DNA of 64,000 nt from an uncultured Pelagibacteraceae bacterium (GCA_902585415.1 CACIDN010000002.1:62001-126000); one strand, 5' to 3'; shown: positions 25,877-36,400, counted from the first letter of the stretch. Notes: generated by a model not told the origin, from the sequence alone. Numbers and translations: made by a program.

Positions 25877-27421
25877 ATGTTAAATAGAAGAGCTGATAAA
25901 CTTGAATTATTGAGAATTGCTGAAGCAGTAGCATTGGAAAAATCGATAGATAAAGAATTGATTATAAATTCTATGGAGTCTGGTATTGCAAAAGCTGCAA
26001 AATCTAAGTTTGGTAATGAAAATGATATTCAGGTAAATATTAACAGGGAAAGTGGAGATATAGAAATATTTAGAAAATTAATTATAGTAGATAAACCTGA
26101 AAATAATAATACAGAAATCAGCCTAGAGAGTGCCAAACTTGTAAATAATGATAAGGAAATTGGGGAAGAAATTTTACAGCCTTTGCCCACATTTGATTTT
26201 GGAAGAATAGCGGCTCAAACTGCTAAACAAGTTATAAGTTTTAGTGTAAGAGAGGCAGAAAAAGAAAGACAGTTCAACGATTTTATTGATAAAAAAGATA
26301 CAATTTTAAGCGGAATTGTTAAAAGATTAGAGTTTGGAAATGTAATTGTAGATTTAGGTAAAGCGGAGGCAATTATCCAAAAAAATGAATTAATTCCAAG
26401 AGAAAATATTAAGGCTGGTGATAGAGTTAAAGCTTACTGTTATGATGTTAGGAGGGAACAAAGAGGTCAACAAATTTTCCTTTCTAGAGCTCATCCAAAA
26501 TTCATGGAAAAACTCTTTATTCAAGAAGTACCGGAGATTTATGATGGATTAATTGAAATTAAATCTTCCGCAAGAGACCCTGGTAGTAGAGCGAAAATTT
26601 GTGTGAAGGCAATTGACACGTCACTAGATCCAGTTGGTGCTTGTGTAGGTATGAGAGGAAGCAGAGTACAAGCTGTTGTTAACGAACTTCAAGGTGAGAA
26701 AATAGATATTGTAAATTGGTCAGAGGATATATCCATAGTAGTCTCAAATGCCTTATCTCCAGCTGAGGTTCAAAAAGTAAATGTTGATTATGATGTTAAA
26801 AAACTTGATGTAATTCTCACAGAAGAAAATTTAAGTAAGGCAATAGGAAGAAGAGGTCAAAATGTTAGACTAGCTACTAAATTATTGGATTATGAGATAA
26901 ATATAATGACAGACAAAGAGGAGTCTGAAAAAAGGCAAGAAGTTTTTAAAGAAAGAACCGAAAATTTAATGAAAAATCTGGAAGTTGACGAAACTTTAGG
27001 ACAACTATTAGTCGCAGAAGATTTTTCTAAAATTGATAAAATCAAGGATAGCAAGGTAAATGACCTAACAAAAATAGAGGGAATAGAAGAAGATACAGCT
27101 AAAGAATTAATTGATAGAGCAGCGGAATTTCATAAAAAAAATGAGGAAATTATTCAAAAAAAAATTAAGGACCTAGGATTAAATTCTGATTTAATAGAAC
27201 ATAAAGGCTTAACCCCAGGAATGTTATTAACGTTAGGTGAAAAGAAAATTTTAACTTTAAGTGATTTTGCAGATTTAGCATCAGATGAACTAATTGGTGG
27301 TTTTGATGTAATAAAAGGCGAAAGAATAAAAATAAATGGTTATCTTGAGGATTTTGCTTTGTCTAAAAAAGAAGCCGACGAGTTAATAATGACAGCTAGA
27401 GAAAAAATTTATAAAAACTAA
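25877..27421 (+). CDS. nusA: transcription termination/antitermination factor NusA
   Basis: A 514-residue RNA polymerase-binding factor: N-terminal RNAP-binding domain (1-125), S1 domain (from about 135), two KH domains (including VGACVGMRGSRVQAVV and IGRRGQNVRLA) and a C-terminal region with two helix-hairpin-helix acidic repeats (about 350-514), as in alpha- and gammaproteobacteria. rimP, usually upstream, is absent. NusA modulates pausing and intrinsic termination, and a hairpin terminator precedes its own gene. Confidence 0.96.
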   Translation: MLNRRADKLELLRIAEAVALEKSIDKELIINSMESGIAKAAKSKFGNENDIQVNINRESGDIEIFRKLIIVDKPENNNTEISLESAKLVNNDKEIGEEILQPLPTFDFGRIAAQTAKQVISFSVREAEKERQFNDFIDKKDTILSGIVKRLEFGNVIVDLGKAEAIIQKNELIPRENIKAGDRVKAYCYDVRREQRGQQIFLSRAHPKFMEKLFIQEVPEIYDGLIEIKSSARDPGSRAKICVKAIDTSLDPVGACVGMRGSRVQAVVNELQGEKIDIVNWSEDISIVVSNALSPAEVQKVNVDYDVKKLDVILTEENLSKAIGRRGQNVRLATKLLDYEINIMTDKEESEKRQEVFKERTENLMKNLEVDETLGQLLVAEDFSKIDKIKDSKVNDLTKIEGIEEDTAKELIDRAAEFHKKNEEIIQKKIKDLGLNSDLIEHKGLTPGMLLTLGEKKILTLSDFADLASDELIGGFDVIKGERIKINGYLEDFALSKKEADELIMTAREKIYKN

Positions 27422-27431
27422 GAGATGAAAA

Positions 27432-29603
27432 ATGGAAAAACCAAAAAAAAAATTAACTATTTCTGGAAACCCGAAAAAAATAGATTTAAATTTAAGAAAT
27501 TTTAATAATAAAAAAAATACTCAGATTGGAGAAAAAAAATTTACAAAACCAATAGGTAAATTTTCTCCAAATTTTAAAAAAAAATTTAAATCAAATCATA
27601 TTCCACCAAAATTAAGCGATTATGAGAAAAGGAAGATAGCAGAACAAAAAGCTATGAGGGGAATAAGAAATGACAACAATTCTAAAGAAAAAGACGGCAA
27701 ATCTAAGTTTTCAACAAAAAAAAGAGAGACTAAGTTAACTGTTTCTAGAGCATTAAGTGAAGATTTAGAGTTTAAATCTAGAAGTCTTGCATCAATTAAA
27801 AGAGCAAGGGAAAAAGAATTAAGAGCATTTAAAGATAAAATGTCAGATGAGATGAATGCTAATATCAAAAGAGATATTAATATACCAGAATTTATTACAA
27901 TTAGAGACCTTGCAAACAGAATGGCTGAGCAGTCCTCAAATATTATAAAACATTTGATGGGAATGGGAGTTACTGTTACTATTAACCATACTATCGACTC
28001 TGACACTGCTGAATATCTAGTAAAAGAATTTGGTCATAATCCTTTAAGAGAAAAAAAAACGGAAGATATTATTAAAAATATAAAAACCGTTAAGCCGGAA
28101 AATCTTAAAAATCGACCACCAATTATTACCGTTATGGGACATGTTGATCACGGAAAAACTTCAGTTCTGGACGTCATAAGAAGTACAAATATAGTATCTG
28201 GCGAATTTGGTGGAATTACACAACATATTGGAGCATACCAGGTCAAAAGAAATAATGAAAAAATTACATTTATAGATACTCCAGGCCATGCTGCATTCAC
28301 AGAAATGAGAGCCAGAGGCTCAAAATTAACTGACATAGTTGTATTAGTTGTGGCAGCAAATGATGGTGTTATGCCTCAAACAATTGAGTCTATAAAACAT
28401 GCAAAAGCTGCAAAAGTTCCAATAGTGGTCGCAATTAATAAATGCGACCTCCCTGATGCGGATCCTCAAAAAATCAAAAATCAGTTATTAAAACATGAAC
28501 TTATTGCGGAGGAGTTATCTGGTGATACAATAATGGTTGAAATTTCAACTAAATCAAAAAAGAATATCGACAAACTACTTGAACTAATTTTGTTACAAGC
28601 AGAACTTTTAGATTTGAAATGCAATTTTAACAGTAACTCAAACGGCGTAGTGTTAGAATCAAAGATTGATGTAGGCAGAGGTCCAATAGCAAATATAATA
28701 GTTACATCTGGCAATCTTAAAAAGGGAGACTATTTTGTTTGTGGAACCAAATGGGGGAAAGTAAGAGCAATAATAGACGACACAGGTAATCAAATAAATC
28801 AAGCTTTACCATCTACTCCAGTAGAGGTCTTGGGTATCAATGGTGCCGCAAAGTCCGGAGATGATTTTTTAGTTTTAGATACTGAAAAAGAGGCCAAGTC
28901 TTTATCCGCGGCAAGAGTAGAAGAAACAAGAACATCAAAAAGTCCTTTAGCAATGTTTACTCAAGAGTCTGCTTTCAAAGATAAAAAGTCAGAAGACTTG
29001 AATATTATTGTTAAATCTGATGTGCACGGATCATCTGAAGCCATAAAAAGTGCGATTAATCAAATCAATCACGATGAAATTAAAACAAAAATAATTTTAT
29101 CAGACGTAGGCATGGTAACAGAAAGTGATGTTAATTTATCTAAAGCTTCAAATGCGATTTTGATTGCCTTTAACGTTAAACCTAGCAAGGAGGCTAAAAA
29201 GATAGCTGAGCAAAATAAAGTTAAAATATCCTCATTTAATATCATCTATGAATTAATTGATTTTGTTAAAAGTCAGATGTCTGGACTATTATCTCCAGAA
29301 ATTGAGGAGAAAGTAATTGGTTCAGCTGAAATTTTAGAAATTTTCAAGGTATCAAAAGTTGGAAAAGTTGCAGGCTCTAGAGTTATCGATGGTGAAATTA
29401 CTCAGGATGCTCTTGCCAGAATAATCAGAGACGGCTCCATAATATACAATGGAAAGATTAGCACAATATTCAAAGAAAAAAACCAAGCAAAGCAAGTGTC
29501 AGCTGGATTAGAATGTGGTATATCGTTCAAGGATTTTAGTGACTTTCAAAAAAAAGATATTATAGAGGCCTATAGCTCTACAACGACAGAAAGGGTTATT
29601 TAA
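27432..29603 (+). CDS. infB: translation initiation factor IF-2
   Basis: A 723-residue GTPase that recruits initiator tRNA. A basic, low-complexity N-terminus (about 1-150) is followed by the IF2-N fold, then the G domain with [14 protein letters not shown] and NKCD, and domains II-IV. It is shorter than E. coli IF-2 (890) because the N-terminal region is reduced. It lies 10 bases after nusA; the small ylxR gene often found between them is missing. Confidence 0.97.
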   Translation: MEKPKKKLTISGNPKKIDLNLRNFNNKKNTQIGEKKFTKPIGKFSPNFKKKFKSNHIPPKLSDYEKRKIAEQKAMRGIRNDNNSKEKDGKSKFSTKKRETKLTVSRALSEDLEFKSRSLASIKRAREKELRAFKDKMSDEMNANIKRDINIPEFITIRDLANRMAEQSSNIIKHLMGMGVTVTINHTIDSDTAEYLVKEFGHNPLREKKTEDIIKNIKTVKPENLKNRPPIITVMGHVDHGKTSVLDVIRSTNIVSGEFGGITQHIGAYQVKRNNEKITFIDTPGHAAFTEMRARGSKLTDIVVLVVAANDGVMPQTIESIKHAKAAKVPIVVAINKCDLPDADPQKIKNQLLKHELIAEELSGDTIMVEISTKSKKNIDKLLELILLQAELLDLKCNFNSNSNGVVLESKIDVGRGPIANIIVTSGNLKKGDYFVCGTKWGKVRAIIDDTGNQINQALPSTPVEVLGINGAAKSGDDFLVLDTEKEAKSLSAARVEETRTSKSPLAMFTQESAFKDKKSEDLNIIVKSDVHGSSEAIKSAINQINHDEIKTKIILSDVGMVTESDVNLSKASNAILIAFNVKPSKEAKKIAEQNKVKISSFNIIYELIDFVKSQMSGLLSPEIEEKVIGSAEILEIFKVSKVGKVAGSRVIDGEITQDALARIIRDGSIIYNGKISTIFKEKNQAKQVSAGLECGISFKDFSDFQKKDIIEAYSSTTTERVI

Positions 29604-29606
29604 TTT

Positions 29607-29972
29607 ATGACAAATTCAGGAAAACCAATTAGCCAAAGACAATTGAGAGTAGGAGAAATGGTAAAACAATCTTTAAGTATGATTTTTTTAAAAGATGAGA
29701 CAAAAATTCCAGAAATTAAAACAAAGGAAATTACAGTTACTGAAGTTAGAATGAGCCCTGATCTTAAAACTGCTAAAGTGTTCGTGCTACCTTTGGGTGG
29801 AAAAAATTCAGAAAAAACAGTATCAAAATTGAGAGAATTTTCTTTTATTGTTAGAAAAGTTCTATCAAAAAAAATTATGATGAAATTTTTACCAAAACTG
29901 ATTTTTGTTAAAGATGAGTCATTTGATTATGCAGAAAAAATTGAAAATTTAATAAAACAAGTTAATAAATAG
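29607..29972 (+). CDS. rbfA: ribosome-binding factor A
   Basis: A 121-residue KH-type protein needed for late 30S maturation. QRQLRVGEMVKQSLSMIF near the N-terminus and ITVTEVRMSPDLKTAKVFVLPLG are family hallmarks. It begins three bases after infB. truB, which normally follows rbfA, is absent here, so rpsO is next. Confidence 0.94.
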   Translation: MTNSGKPISQRQLRVGEMVKQSLSMIFLKDETKIPEIKTKEITVTEVRMSPDLKTAKVFVLPLGGKNSEKTVSKLREFSFIVRKVLSKKIMMKFLPKLIFVKDESFDYAEKIENLIKQVNK

Positions 29973-29980
29973 GAAAAAAT

Positions 29981-30229
29981 ATGAAAAAAAACATCCCTGC
30001 TGTAAGTTTACATGAAAAAGATACAGGATCTTCAGAAGTTCAAATAGCTATATTAACAAACAAAATTGAGATGTTATCAAAACACATTAAGCAGTTTAAA
30101 AAAGATAAACACTCATCTGTAGGCTTGTTAAAAGCGGTTAATAAAAGAAAAAAACTTTTGGAATATTTAAAAAATAATAAGATTGAGTCTTACAAAAATA
30201 TATTAACAAAATTAAATTTAAGGAAATAA
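29981..30229 (+). CDS. rpsO: 30S ribosomal protein S15
   Basis: An 82-residue protein (usual 88-89) binding the central domain of 16S rRNA. DTGSSEVQIAILTNKIEMLSKHIK and the HSSVGLLKAVNKRKKLLEYLK segment are diagnostic. An AGGAAA sequence precedes the ATG. It is followed directly by pnp, the usual pairing; in other bacteria S15 autoregulates through its leader, but here the gap to rbfA is only 8 bases. Confidence 0.96.
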   Translation: MKKNIPAVSLHEKDTGSSEVQIAILTNKIEMLSKHIKQFKKDKHSSVGLLKAVNKRKKLLEYLKNNKIESYKNILTKLNLRK

Positions 30230-32302
30230 ATGTTTAAGATTTTTAAAAAAGAAATTGAGATTAATGAAAAAAAAATTAGTTTAGAAACTGGTAAAATAGC
30301 AAGACAGGCAGATGGAGCAATAATTGCTAAATGTGGTGAAACTGTTGTTTTGGCAACTGTTGTAGGTGCGAAAAAAGCAAATCCTGATATAGATTATTTT
30401 CCATTATCAGTAAACTATCAAGAAAAATACTACGCCGCAGGAAAAATTCCTGGAGGATATTTTAAAAGAGAGGCTAGGCCAACAGAAAGTGAAACTCTTA
30501 TCTCAAGATTAATTGATAGACCCATTAGACCTCTGTTTCCAGATGAATTTAGAAATGAAGTTCAGTTATTACCAACGGTAATTTCATATGATAAGGAAAA
30601 TGAAGCTGATATTTTGTCTATTATTGCATCTTCAGCTGCATTAGCAATATCAGGCATGCCATTTATGGGACCAGTTGGTGCATCTAGAGTAGGTTTTATA
30701 AATGGTAAATACGTTTTGAATCCAACGAAAAAAGAATTAGAAAATTCTAAATTAGATTTAGTTGTAGCAGGTACTAAAGATGCTGTTTTAATGGTTGAGT
30801 CTGAAGCAAAGGGTCTGACAGAACAACAAATGCTAGATGCAGTAAAATTTGGTCATAAGGGTTTTGTTCCAGTTATAAAAATGATTGAGGAGCTTGCAAA
30901 AGAATGTAAAAAACCTGATTGGATTGTTGAAAAAAGAGACTTATCAGAAGTAAAGAAAAAGCTAGAGGATGAATTTACTAAAGATTTAAAAAAAGCGTTT
31001 TCTATTAAGGATAAACAAGAAAGATCAAATTTAATATCTGAAATATCTGAAAAAGCTAAAAAGCTATACGAAGAAGAGGAAAATTATTCAGAGTTAGATG
31101 TAATGCATGAATTAAAAAATCTAGAGAAAGGTATTGTAAGAACTGACATATTAAGAAACAAAAATCGTATTGATGGCAGAGGCTTATCTGATGTAAGACC
31201 AATTAAATGTGAAGTTGGTTTATTACCTAGAGTTCACGGTTCAGCATTGTTTACTAGAGGTGAAACACAAGCGATTGTTACAACTACACTTGGAACATCT
31301 GATGATGAACAAAGGATTGAAAGTCTAGAAGGTCTTCAACGTGAGAGATTCATGCTTCATTATAACTTTCCACCTTTCTCAGTTGGTGAAACTGGCAGAA
31401 TTGGAACTGGGAGAAGAGAAATTGGTCATGGTAAATTAGCTTGGCGAGCAATAAATTCATCTTTACCAACTAAAGAAAGTTTTCCTTATACTTTTAGGAT
31501 CGTTTCAGAGATCACAGAATCTAACGGTTCTTCATCAATGGCAACTGTTTGTGGCTCATCTCTAGCACTTATGGATGCAGGTGTACCTATTAAAGAACCA
31601 GTTGCTGGAATAGCAATGGGATTAATTAAAGAAGGAGAGAATTTTAGCGTTCTATCAGATATCTTGGGCGACGAGGATCATTTAGGTGACATGGATTTTA
31701 AAGTTGCTGGAACTAAAGATGGAATTACTTCTTTACAAATGGATATTAAAATTACAGGCATTACTTTTGAAATTATGGAACAAGCGTTAAATCAAGCTAA
31801 AGATGGGAGAGTGCATATTTTAAATGAAATGAATAAAGCAATCGATAAGTCGAGAGATGATGTTGGTAAACATACTCCAAAGATGGAAAAAATAACTGTA
31901 GACAAAAAAGATATTGCAACAGTAATAGGAAAAGGTGGAGCTACAATTAGAGAGATCGTTGAAAAATCAGGAGCAAAAGTAGATGTTAATGATGAGGGAG
32001 TGGTTACAGTTGCTGCACCTGATGATGACTCAAGAAATAAGGCAATGCAAATGATTAAAGATTTAACAGCTAAAGCTGAGCTCAATAAAATATATAATGG
32101 AAAAGTCATGAAAATCATGGAGTTTGGTGCATTTGTCAACTTCTTAGGTAAACAAGATGGATTGGTACATATTTCAGAATTAGCAGAAAAAAGAGTTGCA
32201 AAAGTTACAGACGTAGTCAAAGAAGGTGACCAAGTCAAAGTAAAGGTTATAGGCTTTGACAGAGGTAAAGTAAAACTATCTATCAAACAGGCTGCAATTT
32301 AA
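30230..32302 (+). CDS. pnp: polyribonucleotide nucleotidyltransferase (PNPase)
   Basis: A 690-residue phosphorolytic 3'-5' exoribonuclease: two RNase PH domains separated by a helical domain, a KH domain ([22 protein letters not shown], about 565-585) and an S1 domain (from about 620). [16 protein letters not shown] in the second PH domain carries the catalytic acids. It starts one base after rpsO. The C-terminus ends right after S1 without the longer tail found in some proteobacteria. Confidence 0.97.
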   Translation: MFKIFKKEIEINEKKISLETGKIARQADGAIIAKCGETVVLATVVGAKKANPDIDYFPLSVNYQEKYYAAGKIPGGYFKREARPTESETLISRLIDRPIRPLFPDEFRNEVQLLPTVISYDKENEADILSIIASSAALAISGMPFMGPVGASRVGFINGKYVLNPTKKELENSKLDLVVAGTKDAVLMVESEAKGLTEQQMLDAVKFGHKGFVPVIKMIEELAKECKKPDWIVEKRDLSEVKKKLEDEFTKDLKKAFSIKDKQERSNLISEISEKAKKLYEEEENYSELDVMHELKNLEKGIVRTDILRNKNRIDGRGLSDVRPIKCEVGLLPRVHGSALFTRGETQAIVTTTLGTSDDEQRIESLEGLQRERFMLHYNFPPFSVGETGRIGTGRREIGHGKLAWRAINSSLPTKESFPYTFRIVSEITESNGSSSMATVCGSSLALMDAGVPIKEPVAGIAMGLIKEGENFSVLSDILGDEDHLGDMDFKVAGTKDGITSLQMDIKITGITFEIMEQALNQAKDGRVHILNEMNKAIDKSRDDVGKHTPKMEKITVDKKDIATVIGKGGATIREIVEKSGAKVDVNDEGVVTVAAPDDDSRNKAMQMIKDLTAKAELNKIYNGKVMKIMEFGAFVNFLGKQDGLVHISELAEKRVAKVTDVVKEGDQVKVKVIGFDRGKVKLSIKQAAI

Positions 32303-32307
32303 AAATC

Positions 32308-32460
32308 ATGCTGACATTTGAGAGTATTAAAAAAAAATTATTAAAAAAAAGACTTGGTAAATATCTATTATTTGGTGGCTTTGCATTTTTTTTTGTAAAA
32401 GGTTTAGTTTGGTTGGTAATATTTTTTGTTGCAAGCTACAGTTTAGTAAATAATTTTTAA
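32308..32460 (+). CDS. small single-span membrane protein, function unknown
   Basis: A 50-residue protein starting six bases after the pnp stop codon. A basic N-terminus (KKKLLKKRLGKY) leads into a hydrophobic segment from about residue 20 to 45 (LLFGGFAFFFVKGLVWLVIFF), so the N-terminus should face the cytoplasm. No long gap and no stop codons; probably the last gene of the nusA-pnp operon. I do not recognise the family. Confidence 0.55.
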   Translation: MLTFESIKKKLLKKRLGKYLLFGGFAFFFVKGLVWLVIFFVASYSLVNNF

Positions 32461-32483
32461 TTTAATAAATCGGAGGAAAAAAT

Positions 32484-32846
32484 ATGAAAAAGTTTGAAGA
32501 CTTAATGAGCATCAGTAATGACATAGATAATATAACAGCAGAAGAAGCTAAGCAAAAATTAAATGATCCTAATGTACAATTTATAGATGTAAGAGATAAA
32601 GATAGTTTTACAAAAGAAACTATTGGAAATGCCATGAATCTAGAGAGAGGCTTATTAGAGTTTTATCTTGCTGATGGTAGTCCCTTAGAAAATGATTATT
32701 TTAAAAAAAATCCAGAAAAAGAGTACGTAGTGTTTTGTGGACTAGGTGGACAAGGAACATTAGCAACAAAAACTATGAAAGATATGGGAATTAAAAACGT
32801 AAAAAATATCAAAGGTGGAATGGCTGAGTGGGAGAAAATTAAATAA
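32484..32846 (+). CDS. rhodanese-like domain protein
   Basis: A 120-residue cytoplasmic single-domain sulphurtransferase. FIDVRDKDSFTKETIGNAMNLERG is the conserved N-terminal part; the active-site loop begins at Cys85 (VFCGLGGQG), followed by the CH2B region GGMAEW. The loop has the six-residue length of true rhodaneses, so sulphur rather than arsenate or phosphate is the likely substrate. A strong CGGAGG ribosome-binding site precedes the ATG. The donor and acceptor are unknown. Confidence 0.88.
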   Translation: MKKFEDLMSISNDIDNITAEEAKQKLNDPNVQFIDVRDKDSFTKETIGNAMNLERGLLEFYLADGSPLENDYFKKNPEKEYVVFCGLGGQGTLATKTMKDMGIKNVKNIKGGMAEWEKIK

Positions 32847-32934
32847 CTAATATTGCCATAACTTTCGTGTTCAAATTGTTTTTCTAAATTGTAATTAAGT
32901 TGAATTAAATTTAAAAAATATATATTTTTAATCT

Positions 32935-32975
32935 ACCATATCTCATGGTGATAAAGAGACCGATATTGCATCGGT
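32935..32975 (+). ncRNA. structured leader: pseudoknot-like fold plus hairpin
   Basis: ACCAT (32935-32939) pairs with ATGGT (32945-32949). The loop bases TCTC (32941-32944) are complementary to GAGA (32956-32959), which gives the order of an H-type pseudoknot with a GATAAA crossing loop. A second hairpin, CCGAT/ATCGG (32960-32964, 32970-32974; extended by an A-T pair if the pseudoknot opens) follows. About 30 bases later comes the ribosome-binding site of the small gene at 33013. The arrangement resembles a compact cis-regulatory RNA; no riboswitch class is recognised. Confidence 0.45.
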
Positions 32976-33012
32976 TAAAAGCGAGTTTTGGAAAAACTAA
33001 GAAGGAGTGTGT

Positions 33013-33204
33013 ATGAAACGAATGCACAGAGTTCTTAATTTGTTTAGCCGAGGCTCAAAGATCGCTAAGCTAAATCAATTAATGTTCCGAAATTTAAAAT
33101 CTGTTGAAGCTAACGGCAATGGTACAAGTGGATACGTTATTAAATCTGGAAAAAACTCTGGAAAAGTTGTTGGGCATTTAAAGAAAGTGCCTAAAAACAT
33201 TTAA
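33013..33204 (+). CDS. small basic protein, function unknown
   Basis: A 63-residue protein. The ATG at 33013 was chosen over an in-frame GTG six bases earlier, because AAGGAG (33002-33007) is then properly spaced. The product is basic and Gly/Asn/Ser-rich in the middle (SVEANGNGTSGYVIKSGKNS), with no signal peptide or membrane span; the N-terminus MKRMHRVLNLFSRGSKIAKL could form an amphipathic helix. It has a strong ribosome-binding site, a structured leader upstream, and the conserved GCAA-loop hairpin directly after its stop. No family recognised. Confidence 0.6.
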   Translation: MKRMHRVLNLFSRGSKIAKLNQLMFRNLKSVEANGNGTSGYVIKSGKNSGKVVGHLKKVPKNI

Positions 33205-33220
33205 TCAAGATTGGGGCATA

Positions 33221-33244
33221 GGGCACCTGGCAACAGCACGCCCC
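33221..33244 (+). repeat. GCAA-loop hairpin element, copy B
   Basis: GGGC (33221-33224) pairs with GCCC (33240-33243), enclosing the same CTG-GCAA-CAG hairpin as copy A at 833-861; the shared core differs at one base. An extra GGGGC at 33213-33217 could pair with the same GCCCC, giving two alternative folds. The T-run after the stem is only three bases. It lies between the 3' end of the small gene and the 3' end of leftward sodB. Confidence 0.6.
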
Positions 33245-33246
33245 TT

Positions 33247-33837
33247 TCAATCTAGTTGAGATTCAACAAATTCCCAATTAATTAGTTTTTCGTAGAAATT
33301 TTCTAAATACTCAGGTCTTCTATTTTTATAGTCTACGTAATAAGAATGTTCCCATACATCACAACCTAAAATAGGTTTCATATTTTGAATTAAAGTATTT
33401 TCAGCATTGGGGGTTTTTCTAACTACTAACTTACCGTTGTTGATTGATAACCAACACCATCCAGAACCAAATTGAGTAATTCCTGCTTGTATAAACTGTT
33501 TTTTGAATTCATCTGCGCTTCCGAAATCTGCTTCAATTCTTTTTTTTAATTTCTCAGGCATAGTACCACCACCATTTGGCTTCATACATTTCCAGAACAT
33601 TATGTGGTTCCAGTGTTGGCTTGCATTATTAAAAATACCTGACTTGGATTTATCTTTAGAAGAGCTAACAATAATTTCCTCTAACGACATTTTAGACATT
33701 TCTGTATCTTTTATAAAATTATTAAGATTTGTTATATAAGTTTGATGGTGTTTTCCATGATGAAGATCAAGGGTCTCCTCTGACATTATTGGAGCAAGCG
33801 CTGATTTTGTGTAATCTAATTTAGGTAATTCAAACAT
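33247..33837 (-). CDS. sodB: superoxide dismutase, iron type
   Basis: A 196-residue cytoplasmic Fe/Mn-family SOD. The metal ligands are His in LDLHHGKHHQTY, His in NASQHWNHIMFW, and Asp and His in CDVWEHSYYVDYKNRR. The Gln in NASQHWNH and the overall pattern favour iron over manganese. It removes superoxide; the hydrogen peroxide it makes would be handled by katG, 3 kb away. A single gene with convergent and divergent small gaps; no iron box is visible in its 60-base upstream region. Confidence 0.95.
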   Translation of the reverse strand: MFELPKLDYTKSALAPIMSEETLDLHHGKHHQTYITNLNNFIKDTEMSKMSLEEIIVSSSKDKSKSGIFNNASQHWNHIMFWKCMKPNGGGTMPEKLKKRIEADFGSADEFKKQFIQAGITQFGSGWCWLSINNGKLVVRKTPNAENTLIQNMKPILGCDVWEHSYYVDYKNRRPEYLENFYEKLINWEFVESQLD

Positions 33838-33900
33838 TATAAATATGTATATAATTTTTGATAAATATTTAAATAACTATTATGACGCTGATACTTAAAA

Positions 33901-34686
33901 TTATGTAATATTTTTTGGATCTGGCATACCAACTTTATTATATCCAGCGTCAACATAATGAATTTCACCAGTAACACCACCAGCCATATCGCTTAATAGA
34001 TATAAAGCAGAATTTCCAACATCGAGATTGTCAACGTTCCTTTTGAGAAAAGAATGATCAGCATTCCATTTATATAAAAATTTTGCATCACCAATTGCTG
34101 ATGCTGCTAGAGTTTTAATTGGACCTGCACTAATCGCATTAACTCTTATACCTTTTGAACCTAAATCTCTTGCAAGATATTTAACACTTGCTTCAAGCGC
34201 AGCTTTGCATACTCCCATTACATTATAATTAGGAATAGCTTTATTAGCTTCATAACTCAAGGTAATCATACTTCCACTTTGTTTCATGATTTTAGATGCC
34301 TCTTTTGCAACCTCTGTAAATGAGAAACAAGAAATTAACATACTTCTTAAAAAGTTTTCTCTCGTTGTATTTAGATATTCACCTGATAATTCAGATTTAT
34401 CTGAGAATGCAATTGCATGAACTACAAAATCTATATCACCCCATTTAGATTTTATATCTTCAAATAATTTTGTTACTTCTTCTTTTTTCTCAACATCACA
34501 ACTAAAAGTGATATTTGAATTTAATTTTTCTGCTAAAGGGATAACCCTTTTCTTCAATGCATCACCTAAATATGTAAAAGCAAGTTCAGCACCTGCTTCA
34601 GCAAGTTTTTGAGAAATACCCCAAGCGATTGATCTTTCATTAGCAACACCCATGATCAATCCTTTTTTACCTTTCATCAAACTCAT
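33901..34686 (-). CDS. fabI: enoyl-[acyl-carrier-protein] reductase (NADH)
   Basis: A 261-residue short-chain dehydrogenase carrying out the last reduction of fatty-acid elongation. It has the FabI-specific N-terminus KKGLIMGVANERSIAWGI and the catalytic YNVMGVCK (Tyr-x6-Lys). It follows fabB by two bases as the last gene of fabA-fabB-fabI, the unsaturated-fatty-acid operon seen in alphaproteobacteria, with irr divergent. Confidence 0.96.
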   Translation of the reverse strand: MSLMKGKKGLIMGVANERSIAWGISQKLAEAGAELAFTYLGDALKKRVIPLAEKLNSNITFSCDVEKKEEVTKLFEDIKSKWGDIDFVVHAIAFSDKSELSGEYLNTTRENFLRSMLISCFSFTEVAKEASKIMKQSGSMITLSYEANKAIPNYNVMGVCKAALEASVKYLARDLGSKGIRVNAISAGPIKTLAASAIGDAKFLYKWNADHSFLKRNVDNLDVGNSALYLLSDMAGGVTGEIHYVDAGYNKVGMPDPKNIT

Positions 34687-34688
34687 TA

Positions 34689-35900
34689 TTAAACCTTTTC
34701 AAATACTAAAGTGGCATTAGTTCCACCAAAACCAAAACTATTAGACATTACAGAATTTAAGTTAACATTCTTTTCAACTTTAGTTACTATTGGATAATTT
34801 TTTGCTTCATCATCCATATCCTGAATATTCGCAGATGCAGCTATGAAATTATTTTTCATCATTATTAAACTATAGACTGCCTCATGAACTGAAGTTGCTC
34901 CTAAAGAGTGGCCAGATAATGATTTTGTTGAACTTATTTTTGGTTTGTAATCTTTAAATGCCTCTCCAACTGCTTTTAATTCAGTTATATCTCCTACTGG
35001 AGTAGAAGTTCCATGAGTATTTATATAGTCAATTTTATTTTTTGTAGTGCCTAATGCCATCTGCATACATCTTACAGCACCCTCTCCTGATGGAGCAACC
35101 ATGTCATAACCATCTGATGTTGCACCATAACCAGTTAACTCTGCATAGATCTTAGCTCCTCTTGCTTTAGCGTGTTCATACTCTTCTAAAACTAAAACTC
35201 CACCTCCACCAGATATGACAAAACCATCCCTTGTTTTATCATAAGGTCTTGAGGCTTTTTCTGGAGTATCATTATATTTAGAAGATAAGGCAGTCATCGC
35301 ATCAAACATAGCTGTCATTGCAAAATGCACCTCATCACTTCCACCAGCAAAAATTATTTTTTGTTTTCCTAGTTGAATTATCTCCATCGCATTGCCAATG
35401 CAATGGCCACTTGTTGCACATGCAGAACTAATTGTGTAATTAACACCTTTGATTTTGAATGGAACAGCTAAAGTAGCTGAAGCTGTACTTGACATTGTCC
35501 TTGGAACAATAAAAGGACCCATTCGTTTAGGACTTTTTGCTCTCGTCTTATCTGCTGCAAGAATAACATTTTCAATAGATGGACCACCTGACCCCATGAT
35601 CATACCAGTTGAAGTATTACTTACATCTTTTTCATCTAGGCCAGAATCTTTAACTGCTTCTGCCATAGAAATGTAGTTATAAGCAGATCCTGGTCCCATA
35701 AATCTTATAAATTTTCTATCTACATGATCCTCAAGATTAATATTTGGTTTACCATGAACATGGCTTTTTAAATTGTATTCTTTGTATTCTTCTGAAAAAG
35801 AAATTCCAGATTTCGAGTTTAAAAGAGATTGATAAACTTCATCTTGATTATTTCCTAAGCAAGAAACAACACCTACCCCTGTTACTACAACTCTGTTCAT
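34689..35900 (-). CDS. fabB: 3-oxoacyl-[acyl-carrier-protein] synthase I
   Basis: A 403-residue condensing enzyme. The Cys-His-His triad is present: [21 protein letters not shown] and [14 protein letters not shown]. Its place in the operon with fabA supports FabB (elongating the cis-3-decenoyl intermediate) over FabF. Its start shares one base with the fabA stop. Length is typical. Confidence 0.95.
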   Translation of the reverse strand: MNRVVVTGVGVVSCLGNNQDEVYQSLLNSKSGISFSEEYKEYNLKSHVHGKPNINLEDHVDRKFIRFMGPGSAYNYISMAEAVKDSGLDEKDVSNTSTGMIMGSGGPSIENVILAADKTRAKSPKRMGPFIVPRTMSSTASATLAVPFKIKGVNYTISSACATSGHCIGNAMEIIQLGKQKIIFAGGSDEVHFAMTAMFDAMTALSSKYNDTPEKASRPYDKTRDGFVISGGGGVLVLEEYEHAKARGAKIYAELTGYGATSDGYDMVAPSGEGAVRCMQMALGTTKNKIDYINTHGTSTPVGDITELKAVGEAFKDYKPKISSTKSLSGHSLGATSVHEAVYSLIMMKNNFIAASANIQDMDDEAKNYPIVTKVEKNVNLNSVMSNSFGFGGTNATLVFEKV

Positions 35901-36400
35901 TATTTAAACAAACCTACTTTTAAATTTTCAGTGGAGTAAATTTTTTTACCGTCAGCTAATAAAATTCCATTTGCTAAGCCTACTGTAGTACCTTCTTTTA
36001 TAAGAACTCTTTTCATATTAATCTCATAAACTGCTTTTTTCACATTTTTAAGAACTTCACCAGTAAACTTTACTGTATTAACTCCTAGAGCCCTTCCTCT
36101 TCCAGGATTTCCTAACCATCCCAAAAAAAATCCTACAAGCTGCCACATAGCATCTAGTCCAAGACATCCTGGCATTACAGGATCTTTTTTGAAATGACAG
36201 TCAAAAAACCATAGACTATCTTTTATATCTAATTCAGCAACAATAAATCCTTTACCAAATTCACCTTTGTTTTCACTAATTTCACTGATTCTATCAAACA
36301 TTAACATTGGTGGTGCTGGTAATTTTGCATTACCTGGACCAAAAAGATCACCATTAGCACAACTTATTAAATCTTCGTAAGTGTAGGAGCTTTTTTTCAT
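35900..36400 (-). CDS. fabA: 3-hydroxydecanoyl-ACP dehydratase/isomerase
   Basis: A 166-residue hot-dog enzyme that dehydrates beta-hydroxyacyl-ACP and isomerises the C10 product, the branch point to unsaturated fatty acids. The active-site region [21 protein letters not shown] has the catalytic His and, downstream, Asp. The ATG at 36400 was chosen since AAGGAT (36413-36408) is seven bases upstream; the open frame extends ten codons further. First gene of fabA-fabB-fabI, divergent from irr with an Irr-type box in between. Confidence 0.95.
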   Translation of the reverse strand: MKKSSYTYEDLISCANGDLFGPGNAKLPAPPMLMFDRISEISENKGEFGKGFIVAELDIKDSLWFFDCHFKKDPVMPGCLGLDAMWQLVGFFLGWLGNPGRGRALGVNTVKFTGEVLKNVKKAVYEINMKRVLIKEGTTVGLANGILLADGKKIYSTENLKVGLFK

